From an uncultured SAR86 cluster bacterium (lineage in GTDB: Bacteria > Pseudomonadota > Gammaproteobacteria > Magnimaribacterales > TMED112), in assembly GCA_902585315.1 (NCBI GenBank), contig CACIDC010000007.1:1-37065 (forward strand): 37,065 nucleotides of DNA, written 5' to 3'. A model generated the notes under the pieces. That model searched no databases and was not told the origin of the DNA. It was given only the letters and a program-made list of their open reading frames with translations. Position 1 is the stretch's first letter. The number at the start of each line of letters is the position of its first letter. A program made the position numbers and the translations under genes. Below are positions 8,415 to 16,984 of the stretch, piece after piece.

Positions 8415-9701
8415 ATGAAAGTAATAACTAGATTTGCACCAAGCCCAACAGGATATCTACACATCGGTGGAGTGAGAACCGCTCTTTTTAATTATGTATT
8501 TGCAAAAAAACATAAAGGCAACTTTCTAGTGCGTATAGAAGATACAGATAAAGAAAGGTCTAAACCAGAATATATTGATGCAATTATGCAAGGACTTGAT
8601 TGGTTGGGTCTAAATTCAGATCAAAAACCCATAAAGCAGAGCGAAAGATTTGGCGTATATAAAGAAGAGGCATTTAAATTAGTAAAAGCTGACAAAGCTT
8701 ATGAGGATGATGGAGCGATTAGGTTAAAAATAAATAAGGATGGCTCAACCCTGGTAAAAGATCTGGTTTATGGTGATATAGAGTTTCCGAATAAAGAATT
8801 AGATGATTTAGTAATTTTAAGAAGCGATGAATCCCCAACTTATCATTTTTGTAATGTCATAGATGATAACTATCAAAATGTTACTCATATAATTAGAGGA
8901 GAGGATCATCTGCCCAATACTCCAAAACAAATTCAGATTGTGAATGCTTTGGGGTATGAAGGGTTTGAGTATGTTCATTTGCCATTGGTGCTTGGTGAGG
9001 ATAGAAAAAGACTATCCAAAAGGCACGCCGCAACAGATTTAATGTCTTACAGGCAAGAAGGTTACCTACCAGAGGCAGTTCTAAATATGTTAGCTAAGCT
9101 TGGATGGTCTAATACAACTGAAGATATTTTTGATCTAAAAAAACTTGTAGAAATCTTTGAAGTGCAAGATATCCAAAAAGCAGGAGCAGTTTTTGATATT
9201 GAGAGGCTTAACTTTGTTAATCAAGCCCACATTGCTAATATGAAAATTGATTCTTTGAAGCAAGAATTAGACTCCTTTAATAAGAAAAACGGTTTCTGTC
9301 TGGATGATCATCATGATGGAGAATATTTATTGGAACTATGTAAGGGCAGTGCAAATAATCTTAGTGAAATCTCTTTATTTATAAAGCCTTTTCTCCTTGA
9401 TTTTGATGATTATAATTCAGAGGATTTTGATAAATATTTGAAGAATTCAGAAGCTGTCATAGATTATTTCAAAAATAACCTTAATAAATTAGAAACATGG
9501 ACTGAGGAGAGTATTGAAAAGGTAGTTGAAGCTGCGAAAAATGACCTTTCTCTACCTATGCCAAAAATTGGTTTACCCTTGCGTGTTGCTTTGCTGGGCC
9601 GCGCCAAATCACCACAACTTAATTCCACTATTTTTTTAATAGAAAAAGAAAAAGTTATTGAACGGTTAAGTAAAGCGCTAGAAATTATTACTGAACACTA
9701 A
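8415..9701 (+). CDS. gltX: Glutamyl-tRNA synthetase
   Basis: A class I aminoacyl-tRNA synthetase that charges tRNA-Glu with glutamate. The ATP-binding HIGH-type motif is in FAPSPTGYLHIGGVRTALFNY near the N-terminus. The KMSKS-equivalent DRKRLSKRHAA is at about residues 196-206, and a helical anticodon-binding C-terminal domain follows. At 428 residues it is shorter than the usual 465-490, mostly in the C-terminal half, in keeping with a compact genome. The ATG at 8415, 2 bp after the dnaQ stop, is preferred over an in-frame TTG at 8406. Its 3' end overlaps the convergent ggt by 14 bp. Whether it is discriminating or also charges tRNA-Gln cannot be decided here. Confidence 0.95.
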   Translation: MKVITRFAPSPTGYLHIGGVRTALFNYVFAKKHKGNFLVRIEDTDKERSKPEYIDAIMQGLDWLGLNSDQKPIKQSERFGVYKEEAFKLVKADKAYEDDGAIRLKINKDGSTLVKDLVYGDIEFPNKELDDLVILRSDESPTYHFCNVIDDNYQNVTHIIRGEDHLPNTPKQIQIVNALGYEGFEYVHLPLVLGEDRKRLSKRHAATDLMSYRQEGYLPEAVLNMLAKLGWSNTTEDIFDLKKLVEIFEVQDIQKAGAVFDIERLNFVNQAHIANMKIDSLKQELDSFNKKNGFCLDDHHDGEYLLELCKGSANNLSEISLFIKPFLLDFDDYNSEDFDKYLKNSEAVIDYFKNNLNKLETWTEESIEKVVEAAKNDLSLPMPKIGLPLRVALLGRAKSPQLNSTIFLIEKEKVIERLSKALEIITEH

Positions 9702-11382
9702 CTTTGGCATTAGGCCTTCTTAAATCAGCGTATCCAAATCTCATACCATCAATGATTTCTATGCTCTGTGTGCTTCCCATGGTGTCAGATAACTCTAATT
9801 TGTGACCATAAGACTCTAAAATTCTTAACGTATCATCACTTAAGAATTTCTCGTACTCTAAACTTAAGCTTTGGGAGTCTTGATGTATACGGGGCACCAT
9901 AGATGCTGCTCCGATATCTAAATTAAACTCAAGGTTGTTTATTAAGACTTGTAAAATTACGCCGGGTATTTGTGATCCGCCAGGCGAACCTGTAATTAAT
10001 TTCAAACTTCCTTCAGCATCAAATACCATTACAGGCGTCATTGTGCTCATAGGACGTTTTAAAGGCTCAAGTTTATTTGCTGGCGAACTACTGCGAAAAT
10101 AGGAATCATCTATCCCGTAACTATGTGCAAAATTGTTCATCTGATTATTTGTCAAAATTCCGGTACCAGGTATGGTGACACCTGATCCAAAAGAATATCC
10201 TAAAGTATATGTTACAGAAACAGCATTTCCATCTTTGTCTACTATGGAATAATGTGTGGTGTCTTTTGATTCCTTATATGAATCATTAATTTTGCTTCCA
10301 GTTCTGGCTGTTTGTTTTGGTGATGATGCTTTTTTTAGATTTATTTCTCGAGCTTTTTCACAAGCTAATTTTTTCGATAAAAGCATGTCATATGGGATTT
10401 TAGAAAAACTAGGATCACCTACATATTTTGCTCTATTGTGGTGTGCAAATTTCATTGCCTCAGCAATTAAATGATAAGTTCGAGCACTATTGGGAGTTAA
10501 CTGAGAAAGTTGAAAACATTCAAGTACATTCAACGCTGTTAAAACAACAATACCTCCGCCAGATGGCGCACCCATAGCAAAAACTTTATTTCCTCGATAG
10601 CTTGTTCTAATAGGCTGGTATAAATTTACTTCATAAGAAGCTAAATCCTCTTTCCTAATAAGACCATCATTAATAATCATCTGTTCGTGAATTAGATCTG
10701 CAATTTCTCCTTTATAAAATCCATCTCGCCCACTTACTTGAATTATTTTTAATGTCTTTACTAAATCGGCTATTTTTAACTTTCCCCCAAGCGAAAGATT
10801 TTCTTTGTAGATTTTGTTCGATTCATGATCATTTTGAATATATCTTCCTTTATTTATGGCTAGATATAAGTCTTGTGTAATTGGTATGCCTTGCTCTAGG
10901 AGATCAATAGTTGGTTGAATTAAATCACTCATTGGAATTGTTCCGTATAGTTCATGTGCTTTGAAGAGGCCGGCAACTGTCCCAGGAACTGCTATAGCTT
11001 TATAGCCTTTTCTTGTTACGTCATCATCTTTTTCTTTTGCTTCTTGATAAAACTCACGAGTTGCTAATTTCGGAGCCATAGACCTAAAGTCAATGGTAAT
11101 TACAGTTTTATCTTTTTCTATAAAGACTTGCATGAAACCTCCACCTCCAATATTGCCAGCTCTAGGAAGGGTGGCAGTAAGGGAAAAACCAACTGCAATT
11201 GCAGCATCAACTGCATTGCCACCTTTATCCAAGATTGCCTTCCCAATATCTGAAGATAAATAATTTTGTGAGACAACGATGCCTGAATTAGTGTAGGTTG
11301 AGTGAAATGGGTGAGGGTAGTCAATCAAACTTGCCTGACTAAATACTAAATTTGGAAGTAGAAGAAATAATAATCTCAACAT
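9688..11382 (-). CDS. ggt: Gamma-glutamyltransferase (glutathione hydrolase), exported
   Basis: A 564-residue N-terminal-nucleophile hydrolase that cleaves or transfers the gamma-glutamyl group of glutathione and related peptides. A signal peptide (MLRLLFLLLPNLVFSQA) points to the periplasm. The precursor would self-cleave before Thr375 in DTTHYSIVDKDGNAVSVTYT, the family's nucleophile context. Arg100 in DFRSMAPK matches the substrate-carboxylate-binding arginine, and PGTGILTNNQMNNF and PMSTMTPVMV are typical of the small subunit. Length is normal. Its ATG directly follows the stop of the DASS transporter with no spacer, so the two are co-transcribed. Together they could release and import glutamate from extracellular gamma-glutamyl compounds. 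Confidence 0.95.
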   Translation of the reverse strand: MLRLLFLLLPNLVFSQASLIDYPHPFHSTYTNSGIVVSQNYLSSDIGKAILDKGGNAVDAAIAVGFSLTATLPRAGNIGGGGFMQVFIEKDKTVITIDFRSMAPKLATREFYQEAKEKDDDVTRKGYKAIAVPGTVAGLFKAHELYGTIPMSDLIQPTIDLLEQGIPITQDLYLAINKGRYIQNDHESNKIYKENLSLGGKLKIADLVKTLKIIQVSGRDGFYKGEIADLIHEQMIINDGLIRKEDLASYEVNLYQPIRTSYRGNKVFAMGAPSGGGIVVLTALNVLECFQLSQLTPNSARTYHLIAEAMKFAHHNRAKYVGDPSFSKIPYDMLLSKKLACEKAREINLKKASSPKQTARTGSKINDSYKESKDTTHYSIVDKDGNAVSVTYTLGYSFGSGVTIPGTGILTNNQMNNFAHSYGIDDSYFRSSSPANKLEPLKRPMSTMTPVMVFDAEGSLKLITGSPGGSQIPGVILQVLINNLEFNLDIGAASMVPRIHQDSQSLSLEYEKFLSDDTLRILESYGHKLELSDTMGSTQSIEIIDGMRFGYADLRRPNAKVSVQ

Positions 11383-12870
11383 TTAGAAAATTAATGGTAG
11401 CACAAAGGCAGAGAAAGTAGTTACAACCAATATTCCTAGAATATTGAAATAAAGGCCAGCTTTCATCATTTGAGCAATAGTGAATTTTTCCGAACCATAC
11501 ACGATAGCATTCGGAGGCGTTGCAACTGGTAACATGAAAGCACAACTTGCAGCTAGTGCAACAGGAATAGCTAGTTGTGCAACAAGACCCAGATTATTTG
11601 TGCCATCAGGCAATAAATTTCCTTCGACTGTGGCCAAAATTATCATTATAGGCACAAAGGTTGCCGTTGTTGCTTGGTTACTTGTAAGTTCGGTAAGAAA
11701 AACAATTAAAACTACAATTAATAATATTAACAACACAGTATTTATGTCTGGTATGAGACCACCTATCCATTTACCTAAACCAGAACTCATTATGGCGTTT
11801 GCCATTGATAGACCACCACCAAATAAAATTAAAATGCCCCAAGGTAGTTTTGTAGTTATACTCCATTCTACAAGCCCTGAACCCTTGCTTGATCTTGTAA
11901 TGAATACTGCAAGTGCAGCTATAATCGCAATACCATAATCTGTAAGACCTTGGAGCAAGTAGGTATTATCCAAAAGATCTCTAAACATCCAAGCTAAGGC
12001 AGTTAGAATAAATATTACTAAAACTCTCTTCTCATCAACGCTCATAACTCCTAAATCAAGATACATTTTTTGCAAAGAATTTTGCGTTTCTTCGTTGGCA
12101 TTAATATTTACTGGAAAAATAATATTTGTAAGCAGCAACCAACCACCAACCAACATAATGACAGATATAGGTAAAGCAAGAAGCATCCACTGATTAAAAG
12201 ATACTTCTAATCCTTGCTCTTGGATTAAACTAATTACAACAATATTTGGTGCTGTGCCAATAGGGGTTGAGATCCCACCAATGGTCGCAGCATAGGCAAT
12301 TCCTAATAGCAAAGCTGTCTGAAAATTGAGAAAATCTTTATCAAGATTTGTAGTTTTTCTTACTACACCAGCGATAGCTAAACCAATTGGAAGTAACATC
12401 AGTGTTGTGGAGGTATTCATTATCCACATACTTATGAAGGCACTGACAAGCATAAAACCTCCAATTAAATATTTTGCATCTGTGCCTATTGATATGAGCA
12501 TTTTCAAAGCTATTCTTTTATGGAGATTTAATTTTTCTATTGCTAAAGCAAGAATAAACCCTCCTAAGAATAGAAAAACATTAGGATGTGCATATGGAGC
12601 AGCTGCTTTTGTAAAAGCACTTTTTGCAGGATTGCTAGCATCGCTAAAATCATAAATGCCTAATAGAGGAAATAAAGCTAGGGGTATCAATGCTGTTACT
12701 GGTAAGGGTAAAGCTTCTGTGGCCCACCAGCTAGCCATTAGTAATACTACTCCTGTGACATACCATCCGGATTGAGATAATCCCTCAGGTGGAGAAGTCA
12801 GTAAAATAAAAAGTAAAAAAAATAATCCAATAAAAAAACCGAAAGTTTTTGGATTAAAGGAATTTTTCAT
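11383..12870 (-). CDS. DASS/SLC13-family sodium:dicarboxylate-type symporter
   Basis: A 495-residue inner-membrane protein with a dozen or so hydrophobic segments, of the divalent anion:Na+ symporter family. The two signature repeats are visible: MNTSTTLMLLPIGLAI in the first half and SNQATTATFVPIMI in the second (the family's SNT-type Na+/substrate sites). PVATPPNAIVYGSEKFTIAQMMKAG near the end is also characteristic. Members move C4-dicarboxylates, citrate, sulfate or aspartate/glutamate; the exact substrate is not deducible. It is followed without spacing by ggt. Upstream, the terminator of TBDR 2 ends immediately before this ATG and no Shine-Dalgarno is visible. The next methionine lies in the second membrane segment, so no better start exists. 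Confidence 0.9.
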   Translation of the reverse strand: MKNSFNPKTFGFFIGLFFLLFILLTSPPEGLSQSGWYVTGVVLLMASWWATEALPLPVTALIPLALFPLLGIYDFSDASNPAKSAFTKAAAPYAHPNVFLFLGGFILALAIEKLNLHKRIALKMLISIGTDAKYLIGGFMLVSAFISMWIMNTSTTLMLLPIGLAIAGVVRKTTNLDKDFLNFQTALLLGIAYAATIGGISTPIGTAPNIVVISLIQEQGLEVSFNQWMLLALPISVIMLVGGWLLLTNIIFPVNINANEETQNSLQKMYLDLGVMSVDEKRVLVIFILTALAWMFRDLLDNTYLLQGLTDYGIAIIAALAVFITRSSKGSGLVEWSITTKLPWGILILFGGGLSMANAIMSSGLGKWIGGLIPDINTVLLILLIVVLIVFLTELTSNQATTATFVPIMIILATVEGNLLPDGTNNLGLVAQLAIPVALAASCAFMLPVATPPNAIVYGSEKFTIAQMMKAGLYFNILGILVVTTFSAFVLPLIF

Positions 12871-12899
12871 AAAAAAAGGCGCGAAATAAATCGCGCCTT
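12871..12899 (-). terminator. Terminator of TBDR 2, abutting the transporter start codon
   Basis: On the minus strand the 9-bp stem AAGGCGCGA / TCGCGCCTT (12876-12884 with 12891-12899, 6-nt loop) is followed by a T-run that ends directly at the ATG of the DASS gene (12870). It should stop most transcripts from TBDR 2; readthrough would feed the transporter and ggt. Confidence 0.85.
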
Positions 12900-12913
12900 A
12901 TTCAGATTAACAT

Positions 12914-15868
12914 TTAGTAAGTTACTCTAAAGTCAACGTAGAAGTTCCTTCTTAGATTATTATCTAAATCTTCGAAGTAACCCATTCTTGATGATGCTAA
13001 AGGAGCTCTTTCATCACCATAGTTATTTACGCCGAATCTAATTCTCAGATCTGCATCATTGTAGTCAGTATAGTAGTCAGCATAAACATTTCTTGTTTTA
13101 AATGGTGCTACTTCCCACATTTCACCAGCTCGAGCAACTGTTCTGCTTTCGAAGACTGAACTTCTTGCATTCTGGTTGACGCCTAAGGCCCAATCTCCTC
13201 TTCTAAATCTTATAGAAGTATACGATTTTCTCTTTGGAGCACCATCTACTGCGAGTAAATCTCCAAAACCTGCTATTGCTGTCAATGGAAGGGATCCGTC
13301 TTGCATTGCAGTGTCAAGCGTTCTTAGAGTTTCACCATAATTCTGATCTCTTTTAGTTAGCATTGAAACTTGATGTTTCACTGATAATGTACCTAGAGCA
13401 GTATCTACGTCATAGTAAACACCGAGATCATTACCTTCTATGCTTCTATCATTCAAGTTAGCATAGTTGTCCTCGACTCTTTCAGCTAAACCAAATGGAC
13501 ATAAACCAGCTGCTAAGAAAGAAGCAGGATTGTCTGGATCTTGTCTAACAACAGCAGGGTTGCTTATTACAGCTCCACAGTTGTTAATATCATTTGACCC
13601 TAATCTTAAGAACAGGTCCAGTAACATATGATTGTCCTCACCAAATAAACCGATGGTATTTGTTGAATCAATTGACCATACGTCATAAGTGATCGTTAAA
13701 TTGTCTGTAGGTTGTAAAACTAGACCAACAGTAGAATTTTCTGATTCCTCTGCAGTAAGCTTTGAGCTTCCCATGGCTTGTCTCTGTACTGAGTATCTAC
13801 CATCTGCATCATCAGTATCAATACCCAGACCAATAGCATATAGTGTTGCAGCATCATTTCTTGTATTGTTACGTACAACCATACTCTCATTAATAGTGAT
13901 CATGTTTGGAGCTCTGAAGGTATCTTGCTGAGATCCTCTGATTTTTAAGATATCGTTTACGACCCAACCAAAAGCTATTCTAGGAACACCAGTTCCTTCA
14001 AAATCACTATATGCTTCATTTCTATAAGCTAACTGAAGATCGAACTGTTCCACTACTGGAATATTCATCTCAGGACTTACCAATGGAACATCAAACTCGA
14101 GATAAACTGAGTTAACATTTCTTGAACCGTCACTATCAGGAGTAGGGCTACTGTTTGCTAAGTCTGAAACATAAGGAAATGTATCACCAGCACTTGTTGA
14201 AAGTTGACCATTTGTTCTACGCTCTGTGAAAACAATAGTTCCATCAAGTCTTGGATCTCTGTCATCCATAAATGTTTCATTTCTAGTTTCCAGACCAAAA
14301 GCCATACCAACATCGCCACCTCTGACTGAAAATATGTCAGGTTTTGACATTCTAAAGTCCAGAGTTGTCATAGTTCTTTCATTTGCTCTATAAGCATCGA
14401 CTATTGCTGGACCTATGCCACCAGGAGTATAGTCAACAGGGTTGTGAGAAACAAATCCTGTTTGATAAACACCACCACCATTAAATGGGTTGTAGGCGGT
14501 TTCATCTGTTCTGTGTAGTAACTGATCCATTAGAGTGTTTGAAACTCTGTTGTGAGTTACGTCGAAAGCTTCTGCAACTGAGTATGTAGCTGCGGTCTCC
14601 CAATCCCAACCGGTATTTGTATCACCTCTAACACCAACTAAGTATCTGGTCGTTTCTTTATCGTTATCTACATTTCTCGCCCCAGCATCGACAAATCTGT
14701 AGTTATCCATCAATAGTGCTTTACCAGTAAAGTTGTAAGGGTTTGTTGCAGGCACAACGAATTTAACTGAAGAGAAATGTGATACAGAATGTCTGTTTCC
14801 GTTGTACTCACTTTGATAAGTTCCGTATTCAGCAAACAATTCATTTCCATTTCCTAGTTCATGATTTAGGAAGACAAAAGCATTATGTCTTGTCACAGCA
14901 CCTAATATGTCTCTCTGACCATTCCAGTTGTGTGTATAGTTTCCAGAGGAATCTGATGCAGCACAAACATTGTTTCCAAGATTAAGAATACAATTTGGAT
15001 CACTGGCTAATTTAATTAAGAATTCACCGGAACCATCTGTATATGGAGCAGTTCCACTCATATCGAATTGTCCAAAAGCTGAGTTCGAGGAACATCTGTA
15101 AAAAGCACTATCAAATTGTTCTGGCACTAAATCACCATAGTCACATCTTCCCATTATTTCGTCTTCTGAAGCTGCAACTCTGTCTCTTTGATAAAAACTG
15201 AAATACATCGAAACGTTTGTTGCCCCACCGTTAAAATTCTCTCCATATTTCATGGAGAATTTGTGATCGTCTCTATTGAAATGCTGCCAGTTTTGAAATC
15301 TACCTCTCATTTGAAAGCCAACATAATTTGTATCTAGTACGTTGTTGACAACACCTGCAACAGCGTCAGATCCATAAATTGCTCCTGCACCATCTCTTAA
15401 TATTTCCACTCTATCAACAAGTGAAACTGGAATATTATTTGAGTTAACTGTTGCAACAGGTACAAAACTTCCTCCGATATTTTCAGTTTGATATGAAGGA
15501 GTAGAAATCATTCTTCTACCATTCAAAAGTACGAGTGTATTACCAGTACCTAAAGATCTTATATCAAAGGCACCAACATCACCCCTCGAGGCGTTAACAC
15601 CACCCCCGTTAGAACCAACGTCGTTAAACTGGTTTACACCTTGTTCGGTTAAAGTAGCTAAAAGCTCATCACCTGAATTGACACCTCTATCGTCAATATC
15701 ATCAGCTGTAATAACTGTTACAGGCAATGCTTCGTTAATACGGGCACCTTTAATTTGAGTACCTGTAACAACGACTTCTTCTACATCATTGTTATCAGCT
15801 GTTTCCTGTGAATTCACAGAAAAAACAACTGCACACATTAATAAAACTAAATATTTAATCTTGGTCAT
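12914..15868 (-). CDS. TonB-dependent outer membrane receptor (TBDR 2)
   Basis: A 984-residue TonB-dependent receptor. Signal peptide MTKIKYLVLLMCAVVFSVNS, TonB-box-like VEEVVVTGTQIKG, plug domain to about residue 175 with LVDRVEILRDGAGAIYGSDA, then the barrel ending in DFRVTY. The ATG has a GAGGGG Shine-Dalgarno about 9 nt upstream and a well-formed promoter. Several cysteine pairs occur in extracellular-loop regions (for example around CDYGDL...CSSNS). The gene lies upstream of the transporter-ggt pair on the same strand, separated by a terminator. A ligand related to gamma-glutamyl peptides is a guess from context only. Confidence 0.92.
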   Translation of the reverse strand: MTKIKYLVLLMCAVVFSVNSQETADNNDVEEVVVTGTQIKGARINEALPVTVITADDIDDRGVNSGDELLATLTEQGVNQFNDVGSNGGGVNASRGDVGAFDIRSLGTGNTLVLLNGRRMISTPSYQTENIGGSFVPVATVNSNNIPVSLVDRVEILRDGAGAIYGSDAVAGVVNNVLDTNYVGFQMRGRFQNWQHFNRDDHKFSMKYGENFNGGATNVSMYFSFYQRDRVAASEDEIMGRCDYGDLVPEQFDSAFYRCSSNSAFGQFDMSGTAPYTDGSGEFLIKLASDPNCILNLGNNVCAASDSSGNYTHNWNGQRDILGAVTRHNAFVFLNHELGNGNELFAEYGTYQSEYNGNRHSVSHFSSVKFVVPATNPYNFTGKALLMDNYRFVDAGARNVDNDKETTRYLVGVRGDTNTGWDWETAATYSVAEAFDVTHNRVSNTLMDQLLHRTDETAYNPFNGGGVYQTGFVSHNPVDYTPGGIGPAIVDAYRANERTMTTLDFRMSKPDIFSVRGGDVGMAFGLETRNETFMDDRDPRLDGTIVFTERRTNGQLSTSAGDTFPYVSDLANSSPTPDSDGSRNVNSVYLEFDVPLVSPEMNIPVVEQFDLQLAYRNEAYSDFEGTGVPRIAFGWVVNDILKIRGSQQDTFRAPNMITINESMVVRNNTRNDAATLYAIGLGIDTDDADGRYSVQRQAMGSSKLTAEESENSTVGLVLQPTDNLTITYDVWSIDSTNTIGLFGEDNHMLLDLFLRLGSNDINNCGAVISNPAVVRQDPDNPASFLAAGLCPFGLAERVEDNYANLNDRSIEGNDLGVYYDVDTALGTLSVKHQVSMLTKRDQNYGETLRTLDTAMQDGSLPLTAIAGFGDLLAVDGAPKRKSYTSIRFRRGDWALGVNQNARSSVFESRTVARAGEMWEVAPFKTRNVYADYYTDYNDADLRIRFGVNNYGDERAPLASSRMGYFEDLDNNLRRNFYVDFRVTY

Positions 15869-15893
15869 ATTGAAAACCCCTCTCGTTAAGACT

Positions 15894-15922
15894 ATTTAAC
15901 TAGAATTAAACGATTTTTTCAA
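15894..15922 (-). promoter_or_regulatory. Promoter of TBDR 2
   Basis: Minus strand TTGAAA (15922-15917), 17-bp spacer, TTAAAT (15899-15894), about 25 bp before the start codon and followed by an AGAGGGG ribosome binding site. The -35 matches 5 of 6 consensus bases and the -10 matches 4 of 6. Confidence 0.55.
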
Positions 15923-15925
15923 GTT

Positions 15926-15954
15926 TTAAAACATATTTTAAAAAGCACTAAAAT
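15926..15954 (+). promoter_or_regulatory. Candidate promoter of tRNA-Ala
   Basis: TTAAAA (15926-15931), 17-bp spacer and TAAAAT (15949-15954) precede the tRNA by 19 bp. It lies back to back with the TBDR 2 promoter. The region is very AT-rich, so chance matches are possible. Confidence 0.4.
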
Positions 15955-15973
15955 TATTTAAAATAGCGGTTCT

Positions 15974-16049
15974 GGGGCCATAGCTCAGCTGGGAGAGCGC
16001 AACACTGGCAGTGTTGAGGTCAGGGGTTCGATCCCCCTTGGCTCCACCA
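15974..16049 (+). tRNA. tRNA-Ala, anticodon GGC
   Basis: A complete 76-nt tRNA read directly from sequence. The acceptor stem GGGGCCA pairs with TGGCTCC, the D-loop contains AGCTCAGCTGGGAGAGC, the anticodon stem CAACA/TGTTG encloses CTGGCAG with anticodon GGC, and the T-loop carries GGTTCGATCCC. The CCA end is encoded. It closely resembles E. coli tRNA-Ala(GGC). The GGC anticodon reads GCC and GCU codons. A small membrane-protein gene begins 16 bp downstream with no terminator between. Confidence 0.97.
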
Positions 16050-16065
16050 ATGTTTTGAGGGCAAT

Positions 16066-16551
16066 GTGGAAATATCATTAATCGGCTGGATACACACTAT
16101 TTTAGGGACTTTAGCGATAATTGTAGCTGTATTAATCATTGCTACCCAAGGCTTTATTAAAAGTAAAAATAACCTCGGCAAATTTTACCTTGTCGCTACT
16201 TTAATAACTGCTTCAACTGCTTTGATGTTATTCAAAAATGGAGGATTTAATCTTGCCCATTTATTAGCAATACTTACAATAATTGCGATTGTTTTGGGTA
16301 TAACCTCTGAAAAATTCAATATTTTTGGGATCTCGAAATACATTCAAGCAATGTCTTACACGGGGAGTGTTTTGTTTCATTTGATACCAGGTATTGCCGA
16401 GGTCAATAAAAGACTTCCAATTGACAATCCGATGGGACTATCAGTTCTTGATCCAGTAAATATTCGGTATTACTTAATATTCACAGCAATCATCGGCACA
16501 ACAATTTTGATTCAATGGTATTTTCTTTGGAAGAAAAGATCTATGAGTTAG
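16066..16551 (+). CDS. Small integral membrane protein, possibly DUF2306-like
   Basis: A 161-residue protein with about four to five hydrophobic segments: residues about 5-28, 42-58, 63-82, 94-112 and 135-155. The initial WIHTILGTLAIIV, the GKFYLVATLITA segment and HLLAILTI recall the DUF2306 group of predicted membrane proteins; this is a weak resemblance and no function is assigned. The start is GTG at 16066 with GAGG seven or so bases upstream. It follows tRNA-Ala by 16 bp and probably shares its transcript. Its 3' end overlaps the convergent DUF2061-like gene by 11 bp. The tail is basic (LWKKRSMS), placing it in the cytoplasm by the positive-inside rule. Confidence 0.7.
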   Translation: MEISLIGWIHTILGTLAIIVAVLIIATQGFIKSKNNLGKFYLVATLITASTALMLFKNGGFNLAHLLAILTIIAIVLGITSEKFNIFGISKYIQAMSYTGSVLFHLIPGIAEVNKRLPIDNPMGLSVLDPVNIRYYLIFTAIIGTTILIQWYFLWKKRSMS

Positions 16552-16984
16552 TTTTTTGCCAAAGTTTATGCAGGGAATAAAACCAAAAAGCATTGATTAT
16601 GGGCTCAACAAAAGCATCTACAGCTGCTAAATTTAGGGGAGCACTAAAAATCACTGATGCACATAAAGTGGCAACTGATATGTGGCCTATAGTGTAAATT
16701 ACAGTCAAAAGAATATCTGAAAGCTTTTCTTTGAAAAATTGATGCAATAAATAAAACCAAAAGCCATTTATTATTGGTTCGATAAAAGCGTCTATAGCTG
16801 CTAAATTGAAGGAAGCATTAAAAATAAAAGTCGCACACAAAATAGCGATGAAAATGTGACCAACAGTGTAGATTAAAGCCAACGCAAAGCTTCCCAATTC
16901 TCTGGTTCTTTCTAATATTATTGATTCTAATTGTATAGTCGGTTTTTCAGCCGATTCTTTTATTAGGTTTACTAATTCAGTCAT
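16541..16984 (-). CDS. Tandemly duplicated DUF2061-like membrane protein
   Basis: A 147-residue protein with a short cytoplasmic-looking N-terminus (to about residue 30) and two copies of a roughly 49-residue two-helix unit. The units run from ALIYTVGHIFIA to LLHQFF and from TVIYTIGHISVA to SLHKLW. By hand alignment 31 of 49 positions are identical, and the DNA of the copies is also clearly alike, so the duplication looks recent. Each unit contains NLAA(I/V)DAF(I/V)EPIIN and ends in FWFY-LH, resembling single-domain DUF2061 proteins, whose function I do not know. It overlaps the SGNH hydrolase gene by 8 bp and is the last gene of the thioesterase-SGNH-DUF2061 unit. Confidence 0.75.
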   Translation of the reverse strand: MTELVNLIKESAEKPTIQLESIILERTRELGSFALALIYTVGHIFIAILCATFIFNASFNLAAIDAFIEPIINGFWFYLLHQFFKEKLSDILLTVIYTIGHISVATLCASVIFSAPLNLAAVDAFVEPIINAFWFYSLHKLWQKTNS

